Shown here: piece by piece, positions 9,595-20,200 of the stretch | How positions within the stretch are numbered: the stretch's first letter is position 1 | How the letters are laid out: each line of letters opens with the position of its first letter | Assembly: GCF_008033135.1 (NCBI RefSeq) | Contig: NZ_CP041335.1 | Span: 3,663,925-3,727,924 of the forward strand | Reading direction: 5' to 3' | DNA length: 64,000 bases | DNA from: Chitinolyticbacter meiyuanensis | Lineage (GTDB): Bacteria; Pseudomonadota; Gammaproteobacteria; Burkholderiales; Chitinibacteraceae | Made by a program: the position numbers and the translations under genes | The notes under the pieces: generated by a model | The model's database searches: none | What the model saw: the letters and a program-made list of their open reading frames with translations, nothing else | Told to the model about the DNA's origin: nothing

Positions 9595-9906
9595 ATGAAG
9601 CAATGGCTGGCCGCGCTGCTGTGCAGCGCATTCCTGACCACCACCGCCTGGGGCGCGGTGGATATTAACACCGCAACCGCCGCCCAGCTTGAAGCGCTGC
9701 CGGGTATCGGCGCCTCCAAGGCCCAGGCCATCGTCGACTACCGCAGCAAGAACGGGCCGTTCAAGTCGACCGACGATCTCAAGAACGTACCCGGCATCAA
9801 GGAAGGCACCTACGCCAAGATCAAGGGCGAGGTGTCGGTCGGCAAGGGTGCCCCCGCCAAACCGGCGGCGGCCAAACCAACCGCCGCACCCAAACCCGCA
9901 AAATAA
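9595..9906 (+). CDS. ComEA-type helix-hairpin-helix DNA-binding protein
   Basis: A 103-residue secreted protein: signal peptide MKQWLAALLCSAFLTTTAWG, then two helix-hairpin-helix motifs beginning VDINTATAAQLEALPGIG and FKSTDDLKNVPGIKEG, and a basic Ala/Pro/Lys tail. Such single-domain ComEA proteins bind double-stranded DNA in the periplasm during transformation. A strong Shine-Dalgarno sequence (AAAGGAGGGAG) precedes the ATG. The lysine-rich tail fits DNA binding. Competence of the host is an inference. Confidence 0.93.
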   Translation: MKQWLAALLCSAFLTTTAWGAVDINTATAAQLEALPGIGASKAQAIVDYRSKNGPFKSTDDLKNVPGIKEGTYAKIKGEVSVGKGAPAKPAAAKPTAAPKPAK

Positions 9907-9914
9907 ACGCTGCG

Positions 9915-9945
9915 ATATCAGGGCGTGCCACTCGCGCCCTGATCA
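9915..9945. terminator. Hairpin between convergent comEA-like and response-regulator genes
   Basis: ATCAGGGCG (9917-9925) pairs perfectly with CGCCCTGAT (9935-9943) over a 9-nt loop. It overlaps the stop codon of the regulator gene. There is no T run on either side, so termination is likely but not certain. Confidence 0.45.
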
Positions 9946-10566
9946 ACCCTGCGGTGCAGTGATCTCGGCAAGCGGCACATCCTTCAGCAATGCAGCCAGT
10001 TCCACCGCCGAACGCACGCGCAGCTTGGTGTAGATGCGGGCGCGGTGCACTTCCACCGTCTTGATGCTGATGTCGAGCGCATCGGCGATCTGCTTGTTCA
10101 GTTTCCCCGCCAGCAACTCGCGCAGCACCTCACGCTCGCGCGGTGTCAGCTCGGACAGGCGCACATTCAGGTTCTGCCGGGCTTCCCAATCGCCGCGGTT
10201 GGCCGCGTCGTCCAACAAGGCTGCCTCGACCTTGGCAACCAAGGTGCGGTGATCGCACGGTTTTTCCAGGAAATCGGTCGCGCCCTCCTTCACCGCCGAC
10301 ACCGCCATCGGCACGTCACCATGGCCGGTGAGAAAGATCACCGGTGGCAGGTAGGGCTGGGCCTTGAGCCGGTCGAACAGCTCGAGCCCACTGATGCCGG
10401 TCATGCGCACATCGATCACCAGACAGCCATAGGCCGGCGGATGGGCGCGCGCCAGGAAGTCCTCCGCGCTCTCGAAGGCTTCAGCCTCCCAATCGCGTGT
10501 TTCGAACAGCAGGGTCAGCGCGTCCCGCACGGCGACATCGTCGTCGATGATGGCGATGGTTCTCAT
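9943..10566 (-). CDS. FixJ/LuxR-family two-component response regulator
   Basis: A 207-residue regulator. The receiver domain (1-120) has the acidic pocket IIDDD, phosphoacceptor Asp52 in LVIDVRMTG, the switch Thr in IFLTGHGD and the conserved Lys in EKPCD. A LuxR-type helix-turn-helix follows (LTPREREVLRELLAGKLNKQ...IKTVEVHRARI, about 137-200). This is the FixJ/TtrR/DctR-like architecture. Its ATG overlaps the stop of the histidine kinase gene (ATGA), making a cognate pair. Targets cannot be deduced from the window. Confidence 0.93.
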   Translation of the reverse strand: MRTIAIIDDDVAVRDALTLLFETRDWEAEAFESAEDFLARAHPPAYGCLVIDVRMTGISGLELFDRLKAQPYLPPVIFLTGHGDVPMAVSAVKEGATDFLEKPCDHRTLVAKVEAALLDDAANRGDWEARQNLNVRLSELTPREREVLRELLAGKLNKQIADALDISIKTVEVHRARIYTKLRVRSAVELAALLKDVPLAEITAPQG

Positions 10567-12854
10567 GTTTCCTCACTGGTAGCGAGCTCGCTTGCCAGCG
10601 GCAAGCGGCAGATGAAACGGGTGCCGCCGCCCGGATTGGGCTCGACACGCAAGTGGCCACGGTGCTGCTCCAGCACCGAGCGGCAGATATTGAGGCCCAC
10701 GCCCAGCCCTTCGGCCTTGGTACTGAAAAAGGGCTGAAAGGTCTGGCTGGCCTGTGGCATGCCAGGCCCCGTGTCGGCAATGCTCACTTCGAGCGCATCG
10801 TCGAGCAATTCGGCCCCGATGTGGATGTCGCGCGGGTGGCCAGTCGGCATGGTCGCCATCGCCTCCAGCCCGTTCTTCAGCAGATTGAACAGCACCTGTT
10901 CCAGCATCACCGCGTCGCCGGGGAAGGGTGGCAAGGGTTTGGGCAACACGACCGAGATCCGGGCGCGGGTCTGGCGGGTGAGTGGTTCAAGCAATTGCAG
11001 CGGGACCGCCAGCACCGCGTCGAGTCGACACGGCTCGGTGCGCGGCGCCCGCTTGGCGACGAAATCGCGGATGCCGCGGATGATCTGGCCGGCACGGCGC
11101 GCCTGCTCGCCCATCTTCACCATCACCTCGCGGGCACGCTCGACGCGCGGTTTTTCCAGCGCCAGAAGCTCCTCACCGGCCGCGGCATAGCTACCGATGG
11201 CCGCCAAGGGCTGGTTGAGCTCGTGCGCGAGGCTCGACGCAAGCTCGCCCATGCTGACAAGCCGCGCGGTGTGTTGCAGCTTCTCGCTCTGCAGCCGCAC
11301 CACCTCGGCAGCGCTGCGCTGCTCGGTGATGTCGGAGGCGATGTCCAGCCATACCCGGCGACCATCGACCCAGTCGATCGCACGACGCTGCACGTGATAC
11401 CAACGTCCGGAGACGGTATCGACGCAATCGGCGCCAAGCGAACCGTTGGGCAACAGCGGCACCAGGCAATAGTCGCCTTCCTCGAACAGTGCGAAGGTAT
11501 CGGCATGATGGCGGTTGCGGTAGAGGCCGCGGCCGGTGGCCGCATCGGTCACCGACACCGCCGCCTCCAGTCCTTCCAGCACGGTGAGCAGCTGGGTGCG
11601 CGATGCGGCCAGCGCTTCGCGCTCACGCTTGATCTCGGTCACGTCGTACAGCGAGGCCATCCAGCCGCGCGACTCGCCGCGGCCATCCACCAGCCGGCTG
11701 GAATACAACCGCACGTCGAAGCGCTCGCCATTGCGGCGCATGAAGCGCAGCTGAAAGCCATTGGCCGGTGCCTGCCCTTCGAGGATGCCGCGGTATGCCG
11801 CCGCGCACTCCTCCAGCGCTTCCGGCGCCCAGTACGGCATCGGCGGCACATGGCCGAGCAGCTCCTCGGCCTGCCAGCCCACCATGCGACAGAAACCGGG
11901 GTTCACGTAGATGATGCGGCCGTCCTTGTCCATGGCGCGCAAGCCGGTGACCAGCGAATCCTCCATTGCCGCACGAAAGCGCATCTCGTCCTGCAACGCG
12001 GCTTCAGCCTGCTGCCGTTCCTGCATGCGCTGGCGCAACAGCAGCAACATCCACCACAGCAGTGCCAGCAATACGATCACCGAAGCGAGCAGCCACACAT
12101 GCCGCACCGAGGTGGGCGCCTCGCGAATGCCGGCCACCAGCTTGAGGCCATGGCCCGGAGGCTCGAAACCGACCTCCTGCGTGGTTGCTTCCGGCTTCAG
12201 CTCCACGCCGGTTGGCGCCAGCACGCCGCCACGCCCATCGATCAACTGCAGATCGTAGCGCTGCACCATCCACCAGGGAATGCGCTGCTGCAGCAGTTGC
12301 GACAGTGAATAGGTGGCCAGCACCGCACCGGTGTACACAGTGCCGGTGAAATAGGGCACTACCAGCACCACCATGGGCTCGTTACGCTGGATCACATTGG
12401 AATAGACCGCGTGCCCCAGCGCCGCCGCACCGTCGACCGCTTCCTGCAGCTGATCATCCTCCAGCGGCACCAGGCTGTTGGGCCGGCCGCTGTAGACCGG
12501 CAGGCCACCGACGCGGACGTTGCGCGCATCCAGATATTCGACCGACAACAGCTCGGGGTTCACCTTCATCAGCGCATCGGCCCGGGCATTGAAGTCGCGA
12601 ATGCTCAGCGCCTCGGCGGCGAGGCCATAGGCCAGGTTCTCCAGCACGTTCTGGTTGGTCTGCAGATGCAGGCGGATGCCCTGTTGTTGCCACAGCAGAT
12701 CCTGCGCCAGCGTGGACTCCTGCGCTTTGTGCGTCTGGCGGTAATCCATCCAGGCATAGCCCAGCAACACCAGCATCACGAGGCCGATGGCCGTGTGGGC
12801 CAGCAACCAGGGCAGTCGGCCCTGCCAGTGCAAGGGGGAGTGATGGGAAGGCAT
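10563..12854 (-). CDS. Membrane sensor histidine kinase with PAS domain
   Basis: A 763-residue inner-membrane kinase. Helix 1 (about 16-36) and helix 2 (about 251-274) bracket a 210-residue periplasmic sensor region. A PAS domain follows (about 290-410; RIIYVNPGFCRMVGW), then a second PAS-like segment (420-510). The phosphoacceptor His544 is in SSLAHELNQPL, and the ATPase domain has the N box (Asn661), G1 DTGPGM (694-699) and G2 GLGVGL (716-721). It forms an ATGA-coupled operon with the FixJ-type regulator. The ligand is unknown; the layout resembles TtrS/DctB-like kinases. Confidence 0.93.
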   Translation of the reverse strand: MPSHHSPLHWQGRLPWLLAHTAIGLVMLVLLGYAWMDYRQTHKAQESTLAQDLLWQQQGIRLHLQTNQNVLENLAYGLAAEALSIRDFNARADALMKVNPELLSVEYLDARNVRVGGLPVYSGRPNSLVPLEDDQLQEAVDGAAALGHAVYSNVIQRNEPMVVLVVPYFTGTVYTGAVLATYSLSQLLQQRIPWWMVQRYDLQLIDGRGGVLAPTGVELKPEATTQEVGFEPPGHGLKLVAGIREAPTSVRHVWLLASVIVLLALLWWMLLLLRQRMQERQQAEAALQDEMRFRAAMEDSLVTGLRAMDKDGRIIYVNPGFCRMVGWQAEELLGHVPPMPYWAPEALEECAAAYRGILEGQAPANGFQLRFMRRNGERFDVRLYSSRLVDGRGESRGWMASLYDVTEIKREREALAASRTQLLTVLEGLEAAVSVTDAATGRGLYRNRHHADTFALFEEGDYCLVPLLPNGSLGADCVDTVSGRWYHVQRRAIDWVDGRRVWLDIASDITEQRSAAEVVRLQSEKLQHTARLVSMGELASSLAHELNQPLAAIGSYAAAGEELLALEKPRVERAREVMVKMGEQARRAGQIIRGIRDFVAKRAPRTEPCRLDAVLAVPLQLLEPLTRQTRARISVVLPKPLPPFPGDAVMLEQVLFNLLKNGLEAMATMPTGHPRDIHIGAELLDDALEVSIADTGPGMPQASQTFQPFFSTKAEGLGVGLNICRSVLEQHRGHLRVEPNPGGGTRFICRLPLASELATSEET

Positions 12855-12917
12855 GCGGCTAGGATAGTCGCAGCCGCCCGGATACTGCCATGCGGACTAA
12901 CCCATGGCTGCGGCGGA

Positions 12918-12950
12918 TGCGACAACGCCGCCCGAAGGCGGCGTTGTCAG
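12918..12950. terminator. Strong hairpin downstream of the Bax-inhibitor gene
   Basis: GACAACGCCGCC (12921-12932) pairs perfectly with GGCGGCGTTGTC (12937-12948) around a CGAA loop. It lies between the stop of the YccA-like gene and the start of the kinase gene. A U tract is lacking. Confidence 0.55.
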
Positions 12951-12972
12951 GACAAACCCAATTGCCAACCGA

Positions 12973-13662
12973 TCAGTCGCGGCTGTTGCCCGAGAAGGCC
13001 GACAGCAGGCTGAGCAGGCTGGTGAACAAATTGTAGATGTCGAGGTAAAGCGCCAGCGTGGCGGTCACGTAGTTGGTCTCGCCACCGTTCACGATCTGGC
13101 TCACGTCATACAGGATGTAGGCCGAGAACAGCAGCACGCACACCGCCGAGATCGTCAGCGACAGTGCCGGGATCTGCAGGAACAGGTTGGCGACGACTGC
13201 CAGCAGCACCACGACAAGGCCGATGAACAGAAACTTGCCCATGAAGGAGAAATCCTTCTTGGTCACGGTCGCGATGGTCGCCAGCGTGAAGAAGATCGCG
13301 CCGGTACCCACAGCGGCCATGCCGATCAGCTCGGCGCCGTTGGCGAACGTCAGCACGCGCTGCAGCATCTGCGACAGCCACAAGCCCATGAAACCGGTCC
13401 AGGCCAGCAGAATGACCACGCCCAGCGGGCTGTTCTTGGTGCGCTCGATCGCGTAGAACGCGCCGAAGCTCACGCCCATGAACAGCAGCAGGCCCCACAT
13501 CAGGCTCATGTGGAACTGCAGCGCGATACCGGCCATCGCGCCGATCGCAGTCGGGATCATCGTCAGCGACAGCAGGTAGTAGGTGTTGCGCAGAACCCGG
13601 TTGCGCTCAACAGCGAGCGAGGCGCCGCCCCACTGGTTGGCGGTATTGGATTGCATGGTCAT
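12973..13662 (-). CDS. Bax inhibitor-1/YccA family membrane protein
   Basis: A 229-residue protein with about seven transmembrane helices, starting MTMQSNTANQWGGASLAVER. The N-terminal NRVLRNTYYLLSLTMIPTAI and the C-terminal LYDVSQIVNGGETNYVTATL followed by LYLDIYNLFTSLL are typical of YccA/YbhL proteins. YccA modulates FtsH proteolysis in E. coli, and BI-1 relatives conduct calcium; neither can be assigned here. It is monocistronic with a hairpin after the stop. Confidence 0.92.
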   Translation of the reverse strand: MTMQSNTANQWGGASLAVERNRVLRNTYYLLSLTMIPTAIGAMAGIALQFHMSLMWGLLLFMGVSFGAFYAIERTKNSPLGVVILLAWTGFMGLWLSQMLQRVLTFANGAELIGMAAVGTGAIFFTLATIATVTKKDFSFMGKFLFIGLVVVLLAVVANLFLQIPALSLTISAVCVLLFSAYILYDVSQIVNGGETNYVTATLALYLDIYNLFTSLLSLLSAFSGNSRD

Positions 13663-13749
13663 CGTCTCCGATTGTTGGATCGCAGCATGTGCTGCTCAGG
13701 GCATAAGATGGCGGGAAAGTCTGAAAAGTTCAAGTCAGCGATGACAACG

Positions 13750-14811
13750 TCACTCGCCCAGCCATGCCGCGAGCTCCACCGGCGCGGTGCCATGCAAGGC
13801 TCGGGGCTGCCAATGCGGCAAGCCGTCGCGGTTGATCAGCTTGGCGCGAATGCCTTCTTGGAAGTCGCCGTAGCGCAGCGCATGGTGCGCGATGCGTGTC
13901 TCCAGCGCCCAGAGCGCATCGTCGTCCAGTTCCCGCGCAGCGTGCTCCAGCAGGTGGATCAACCAGGCCGAGCTGGGTGAACCGGCATAGAACCGGCCGG
14001 CGCCCTCGCCGAATTCGGGGGTATCGAGTACATCGCGCAAGCGGTCGGCGATCTCGGGCAGGCTGCCGTGGCACAGCGTATCGATCCGTGCTGCCAGCGG
14101 TGCCCAACGCGCCGCCGGCAATGGGCACGGGTGCGCCGCCGCCCATGCCGACAAGGCCTCGCGCAGCAGGATGGCATCGAGATCCGGCTGCCCTTGCCAC
14201 GGCAGCGCCTGCAGCCAGGGCTTGAGCTGTGGCCGCAGTGCATCGGGCAACGCCACATGCGCCGCGCCGGACCACAGCGCGTCGGCCGCGTTCAGCTCGC
14301 TCGCGGTCAACGCCAGCCAGCGCCCCAGCCTTCCCGGCAATTCGTGCAGCCAGCGGCTGGCGCCGACGTCGGGGAACAATCCGATACTGATCTCGGGCAT
14401 CGCCAGCCGCGTCGACTCGGTGACGATGCGGTGATGCGCGGCGGCGAAGAGCCCCCAGCCGCCGCCCATCACGATGCCCTGGCCCCAGGCCAGCACCGGT
14501 CGAGGGTAGGTGCGCAGGTCGCGGCACAGGCCGTACTCCTCGGCGAAGAAGGCATCGCCGTCCGCCAAAGCACCGGGCGCCGTCATTGCGTGATGCAGCG
14601 CCTTGAGATCGCCGCCGGCGCAGAAGCCGCGCGCACCGGTACCGACGAGCATGATGGCGACCACCGATGCGTCGTCCTGCCAGCGCAGCAACGCCTCATC
14701 CATGCTGCGCACCATGGCCAGCGTCTGCGCATTGAGCCGCGCCGCACTATCGAGTTGCAGCACGCCCAACTGGAAGCCGTTGTCGGTGGGAATCAGGTCA
14801 CAGTGGATCAT
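13750..14811 (-). CDS. Enoyl-CoA hydratase/isomerase family, 3-hydroxyisobutyryl-CoA hydrolase-like
   Basis: A 353-residue crotonase-fold protein. The oxyanion-hole segments are GTGARGFCAGGDLKALHH and GIVMGGGWGLFAAAHHRIV, and the substrate loop is MPEISIGLFPDVGAS. The extra C-terminal part with DFQEGIRAKLINRDGLPHW is diagnostic of the HIBCH subgroup, which hydrolyses 3-hydroxyisobutyryl-CoA in valine catabolism. No other valine-pathway gene is adjacent, so the substrate remains open; a plain enoyl-CoA hydratase is less likely because of the C-terminal extension. Confidence 0.85.
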   Translation of the reverse strand: MIHCDLIPTDNGFQLGVLQLDSAARLNAQTLAMVRSMDEALLRWQDDASVVAIMLVGTGARGFCAGGDLKALHHAMTAPGALADGDAFFAEEYGLCRDLRTYPRPVLAWGQGIVMGGGWGLFAAAHHRIVTESTRLAMPEISIGLFPDVGASRWLHELPGRLGRWLALTASELNAADALWSGAAHVALPDALRPQLKPWLQALPWQGQPDLDAILLREALSAWAAAHPCPLPAARWAPLAARIDTLCHGSLPEIADRLRDVLDTPEFGEGAGRFYAGSPSSAWLIHLLEHAARELDDDALWALETRIAHHALRYGDFQEGIRAKLINRDGLPHWQPRALHGTAPVELAAWLGE

Positions 14812-14831
14812 GAAGGGAAAGTCGGACGGTG

Positions 14832-14868
14832 AAACGACAACGGCAGCCTAGCGCCGCCGTTGTCGTTT
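14832..14868. terminator. Hairpin between tldD and the HIBCH-like gene
   Basis: AAACGACAACGGC (14832-14844) pairs over 13 bp with GCCGTTGTCGTTT (14856-14868). Located just after tldD on the minus strand; its 3' arm ends in TTT. Likely the tldD terminator. Confidence 0.6.
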
Positions 14869-14914
14869 GCGCATCGGGGATGTTCCGCAGCGCGCCGTTT
14901 GAATCAGCAGACGA

Positions 14915-16351
14915 TTAGCCGGTGCCACCCACGGTGAGGCCACCATCGATGCGCATCGTCGGCTGGCCGACGCCCACCGGCACGCTCTGCCCTTCCTTGC
15001 CACAGGTCCCCACGCCCGGATCGAGCGCCAGATCGTTGCCGATCATGGTGACCCGGGTCAGCACGTCCGGGCCGTTGCCGATCAGCGTTGCGCCCTTCAC
15101 CGGGTATTGCAGCTTGCCATCCTCGACCCACCACGCCTCAGCGGCGGAGAACACGAACTTGCCGCTGGTGATGTCGACCTGGCCACCACCAAAATTGACC
15201 GCATAGAGGCCCTTCTTCACCGAGCCGATGATCTCCTGCGGATCGGCATCGCCCGCCAGCATGATGGTGTTGGTCATGCGTGGCATCGGCAGATGAGCGT
15301 AGCTCTCGCGCCGGCCATTGCCGGTCAGCGGCATGTTCATCAGCCGCGCGTTCAGCGCATCCTGAATGTATCCCTTGAGGATGCCGTCCTCGATCAGCAC
15401 GGTGCGCTGCGTGGGATTGCCTTCGTCGTCGATGTTGAGCGAGCCGCGGCGATCGGCGATGGTGCCGTCGTCGACCACGGTCACGCCCGGCGCAGCCACC
15501 CGCTGGCCGATCTTGCCGGAGAACGCACTGGACCCTTTGCGGTTGAAATCACCTTCCAGGCCATGGCCGATCGCCTCGTGCAACAGGATGCCGGGCCAGC
15601 CATTGCCAAGCACCACCGTCATTTCACCGGCGGGCGCCGGCCTTGCCGACAGGTTCAGCAACGCCTGGTCCACCGCCTGCTTGGCATAGCGCTCGACGAT
15701 CTCATCATTGAAATAACCGTAGTCGAAGCGACCACCACCGCCGGCGCCGCCCTGCTCGCGCCGACCGGCCTCCTCGACGATGACCTGTACCGACAGGCGT
15801 ACCAGCGGGCGTACGTCGGCCGCACGATGGCCGTCGTGGCGGGCAACGAACACCACCTCGTATTCCGAGGCCAGGCTGGCCATCACCTGCACCACACGGG
15901 GATCGAGTGCACGCGCTGCCCGCTCGAGCTTTTCCAGCAGCGCCACCTTGGCCGCTTCATCAAGGCTGGCAAGCGGATCGATAGGCCGATACAGCGTGTG
16001 GCCAGTGTCGGGCCGGGCGATCACCGCAGTACCATTGCCACCTTGGCGACCGATGGCGCGGGTGGCGCGGGCCGCCTCCAGCAAGGGATTGAGGCGGATG
16101 TCGTCGGAGTAGGCAAAGGCGGTCTTCTCGCCGGATACCGCGCGCACGCCCACGCCCTGGTCAATGTTGAAGCTGCCGGATTTGACGATGCCCTCGTCCA
16201 GGCTCCAGGCCTCGGAGCGGCTGTACTGGAAATACAGGTCGGCGTAGTCGAGATCATGCCGCGCCAACTCGCCGAACACGCGCTCGAGCGCGGCATCGTT
16301 CAGGTCGAACGGGGCAAGCAGGGTCTGATCGGCGATCGCGAGGGCGTTCAT
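14915..16351 (-). CDS. tldD: Metalloprotease TldD
   Basis: A 478-residue subunit of the TldD/TldE zinc protease, which trims peptides such as microcin precursors and CcdA. The metal site [13 protein letters not shown] is present, followed by the conserved [19 protein letters not shown] and the C-terminal half with [14 protein letters not shown] chose the ATG at 16351 ([17 protein letters not shown]) because it matches the family start; a longer upstream frame is not protein-like. It is next to the nitrilase-family gene and yhdP, a conserved proteobacterial neighbourhood (yhdP-nit-tldD). Confidence 0.96.
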   Translation of the reverse strand: MNALAIADQTLLAPFDLNDAALERVFGELARHDLDYADLYFQYSRSEAWSLDEGIVKSGSFNIDQGVGVRAVSGEKTAFAYSDDIRLNPLLEAARATRAIGRQGGNGTAVIARPDTGHTLYRPIDPLASLDEAAKVALLEKLERAARALDPRVVQVMASLASEYEVVFVARHDGHRAADVRPLVRLSVQVIVEEAGRREQGGAGGGGRFDYGYFNDEIVERYAKQAVDQALLNLSARPAPAGEMTVVLGNGWPGILLHEAIGHGLEGDFNRKGSSAFSGKIGQRVAAPGVTVVDDGTIADRRGSLNIDDEGNPTQRTVLIEDGILKGYIQDALNARLMNMPLTGNGRRESYAHLPMPRMTNTIMLAGDADPQEIIGSVKKGLYAVNFGGGQVDITSGKFVFSAAEAWWVEDGKLQYPVKGATLIGNGPDVLTRVTMIGNDLALDPGVGTCGKEGQSVPVGVGQPTMRIDGGLTVGGTG

Positions 16352-16448
16352 TGCATCTCTCTGGAAAAACGTTGGATGACCGACAGTGCCAGCGCCACGC
16401 GGCATTGGCAAGCACGCGTGGGCAGATGCGGCACCCGCCGGGGTGGTC

Positions 16449-17249
16449 TCACAATCGGCGGTGCTGCAGCGCCGGCAGCGTCTTGCGCACGCGCTCCAGC
16501 TGGCTGGCCTTGAGTTCGGCCTGGACCACGCCTTCGCCTTGCGGCAGCACATCGAGCAACTGACCCCAAGGGTCGGCGATCAGGCTATGGCCAAAGGTCT
16601 CACGCCCGGTTGGATGCACGCCGCCCTGGCCGGACGCGACCACGTAGCACTGGTTTTCGATGGCACGGGCGCGCAGCAGCACTTCCCAGTGCGCCCGGCC
16701 GGTGGTGGCAGTGAATGCGGCCGGCAGCGCCCAGATGTCGAGCTGCTCGCGGCGAAACAGCTCGGGAAAACGCAGGTCGTAGCACACTGCCAGCCCAACG
16801 CGACCGAACGGGGTATCAAAAGCCACCGGCTCGGCGCCCGGCACAATGGTGTCGGCCTCGGCATAGCGTTCGCTGCCGTTATCGAAGCCGAACAGATGAA
16901 TCTTGTCGTAGCGCGCGACGCAAGCGCCAAACGGATCGAAAGCGAGGCAACTGTTCCTCACACGGCCCGCATCGTCACTCGCCAATGGGATTGTGCCGCC
17001 GACCAGCCAGATGCCATACCGTGCCGCTTCGCCCGCCAGGAAATCCTGCAGCCGGCCGTTGCCATAGGTCTCCTGCACGGCCAGCTTGTCGGTATCGCGC
17101 GCACCCATGATGGCAAAGTACTCCGGCAACACCACCAACTGCGCACCACGCCCGGCCGCCTCGGCAATCAGCCGGGCAGCGGTAGCCAGGTTGTCCGCCA
17201 CCTCCGGCGTGGAAATCATCTGGATGGCGGCGGCGGTGCAGGTCAACAT
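16449..17249 (-). CDS. Carbon-nitrogen hydrolase (nitrilase family amidase)
   Basis: A 266-residue amidase with the Glu-Lys-Cys triad: Glu43 in LPEYFAIMG, Lys116 in [12 protein letters not shown] and Cys156 in [10 protein letters not shown]. It resembles Nit1/Nit2-type deaminases that remove deaminated glutathione or omega-amide metabolites. In many beta- and gammaproteobacteria a gene of this type lies between yhdP and tldD, as here, and is co-oriented with both. The start at 17249 is 15 bp after the yhdP stop. The exact substrate is not visible. Confidence 0.9.
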   Translation of the reverse strand: MLTCTAAAIQMISTPEVADNLATAARLIAEAAGRGAQLVVLPEYFAIMGARDTDKLAVQETYGNGRLQDFLAGEAARYGIWLVGGTIPLASDDAGRVRNSCLAFDPFGACVARYDKIHLFGFDNGSERYAEADTIVPGAEPVAFDTPFGRVGLAVCYDLRFPELFRREQLDIWALPAAFTATTGRAHWEVLLRARAIENQCYVVASGQGGVHPTGRETFGHSLIADPWGQLLDVLPQGEGVVQAELKASQLERVRKTLPALQHRRL

Positions 17250-17263
17250 GCTAAGGGCTCCGT

Positions 17264-20200
17264 TCAGCGCGGTTTGCCGAAATCCGGCACCAGGTTATCG
17301 ATACTGCGCACGCGCTTCACCTGTGGATCGCGCATGCTGCCGGTAATCTCGTACTCATAGGCAATGAGGTTGCCGATCGGGTCTTTCAAGGCCCGCTGCA
17401 GCAGGAAGGCGGCCACACCCGCCAGCGGATTGACCACACCGGCGGCGATCGCCACGGTATCGCCGACCACCGGCACGATGCGTACCCTGAGGTTCTGCGT
17501 GCCGGCCACGATATTGGCCTCGCCCTTGAACAGCACCTGCGCGCCAGGCCCGGCGATGGTCAGGTCCTGGGTGCGGGCAATGCCCTTCTCGATGGTGGCC
17601 TCGCCCTTGATCTGGTCGAACTCGAAGCCATCGGAGAACACATCGCGAAAATCCAGCTTCACCCGCCGCGCCAGCGACTGCAGGCTGAGCACCGACAACA
17701 GCCGCGCCGCGCCCGGATCGATCTTGGCGAACTGGCCCGCGGCGATGTCGAGCTTGAGCGAGCCCTGCATGGTGGCCAGGTCCGGCGGGAACGGCGCCCC
17801 CTCCCAGGCCACTTCGCCGGAGAACGAACCCGGCGCGCGCCGCACGGTATCCGGATAGCCTAGACGCCCCAGCAATCGGCCGAAATCGGGGCTCTTGATC
17901 TCGAAGCGGCCGGACACACGTGAGCGTGCATCGGCGCGACGCCACAAACCGTTCAACGATAGTTCGCCATCGTCGCTGGTCAACGTCACATCGTTCAACC
18001 GCCAGTTGCCGGCCTGCGGCATGGCGGCGATGCTGAGCTGGCCCAGTGGGCGGTTCTCGTATCGGAAATCCTCCACCGCCAGTCGCAGTGAAGGCCATTG
18101 TGGCTCGCCCGTGACTGGCGCCGCGCTGGATCCGGCACGCGCGTCGGCAGCACGCTCGCCCTCCTCCCGCGCCAGCGGCAACGACAGCCGGCTCAGCTTC
18201 AGATCCAGGAGCGGCGGCACGCCGGCATTGGCCGAGCGCCAGGTGAAGCGACCGTCCGCCTGGTCCGACGCCAGATTGCCCTGCCAGCCCGCATCCTGGC
18301 GCTGCAATGCGAAGCGCACATTGCTCAACAACCGCCCGCCTGCCTTCACCTTGTCAAAGACCAGCTGCGCGCCCGCCAGCGACACGCCGCCTTCGCCAGA
18401 ACCGGCACCGGCACCGGCACTAGCCAGCGCCAACCACGGGTCGAGATCGAGTACGGGCCAGCCACCGACCAGCGCGATGCCCGTCCGGTCCGGTAGTTTG
18501 GGCACGATCGATCCCAACCCCACCGTGCCGCGCCAGTCGTTGCCCGCCTTGGCCACCACCAGTTGCAGCAGCTTGCCGTAGCCGAGCTCAAGCTCCTCGC
18601 GGCCGCCACTGCCACCGCCGTTGACAACGAGGCGCAGTGGCCGTGCCTCGCCGGGCGGCTTCGCCAGTGGCGACGGTAGATCGAAACGGGCGCCCGTCAG
18701 CGGCGTATCGATCTCGAAGCGATAACCCTGATTGCCGGCGACCAGCTTGCCGCGATAGTCGATGGCACCACTGACCCGCTCGGCCAGCGGCAGACCATAG
18801 CGCTGCCAGGTATCGCGTACCTTGGCCTGGCCAGCGAGCTGCAAGGTGAAGTCACCGCCCTGCACTGCCCCGGAGAAACGACTGGTGCCGCCCAGCGCCT
18901 GCGCCTGCCCATCCTGGATGGCGAGACCTTGTTCGGTGAACACGATCTCGCCGCTGGCGGCGGTCAGCGGCGGTACCGCACCGCCGAATTCCAGCGCGTT
19001 GTCGCGAAAGCGGTATTGCCCGGCCACCCGGGCCGCTACGGCGTCGTGCAGGGGAATATCGAGCTTGAGCGCCAACTCCCCCTGCCCCTGGGCTTTGAGC
19101 CCATCGACATAGGCCTGGGTGACTGCATGCAGCGGCGACGTGCGCAGGAAGCCGAGGAAGTCGCGCGTCCCCGCCGTACTATTGCCATCGGCCAGCAGGT
19201 GCGGCTCGTGTGCGCCCAGATCGGGAATCGCAACGCGGGTATCGTGCAACGGCACCGCACCGATCATGGCGCGGTCAGCGCGGATGTCCATGCGCTGGCC
19301 GTGGAAATCGAGCTCGCCAGCGATACCGCTCAGCATCGGCCAGCCCGGTGCGTAGTCGAGCGCCACATCGCGCGTCTTGGCCGTGATGCGGAACTGACCG
19401 CCAGCGTCGTTGGGGAAAGGGAACTGCGCCAGCGGGCCCAGCACGCGGATCCTGCCATCGTAGGCCTGGCCCGACTTCAGCGCGCCGGTGAGCCAGGCCA
19501 GCGTCTGCTCGCCGATCACCCGCGGCAGGTAGGCATGGACCCGTGCCGCGTCGAGCCGTGCGATGGTGCCGGTCAGGTCGAGCAAACCGGGCCCGTGGCC
19601 GTCGTAGCGATAGCGAGCACTGGCACCCAGCGAGACATCGTCGTTGGCGAGCGCCAGCCGCTTCATCTGCACGGTCCAGCCGCCGCTTTCGCGGCGCCAG
19701 TTGCCGTCGAGCTCGAACCGGTCCAGCGACAACGGACCGACGAACAGGCGCGGCAGATCGGCCAGCAACTGGCGACTCTGCAGACCGGCCGAGCCACCAC
19801 GCTCGTCGAAGCGGGTTTCGACATCGACGCCCGCCAGGCGGGTCACAACGTCGCCCCAGCCAAGGCTGGCGCCGGCCAGCCTGATCTCGCCCTTGTAGCG
19901 CTTAAGATCATCCTGCCATCGCAACGAAGCCTGCGCCACGCGGCCGCTGGCCGACAACGGCGCCAGCCGCTGCTGCCATGCAGCGGGCAACCACGGCCGG
20001 TAACCGAGCATGGGCGCGATATGCCAGCCGGCCAGCTGCAGCTGCTGCTCATGCCCTCGCGCGCTGTAGTGGAGCGTGCATTGCTCGCAGGCCAGGCCAC
20101 GCTCAGCCACGATGCGATCTGCTGAGAGGCTGAGTTGGCGGCCATCGGCGCTACCCTGCCAGGAAAGTCGGCCATCAAAACGCGGCAATGTCAGACGATG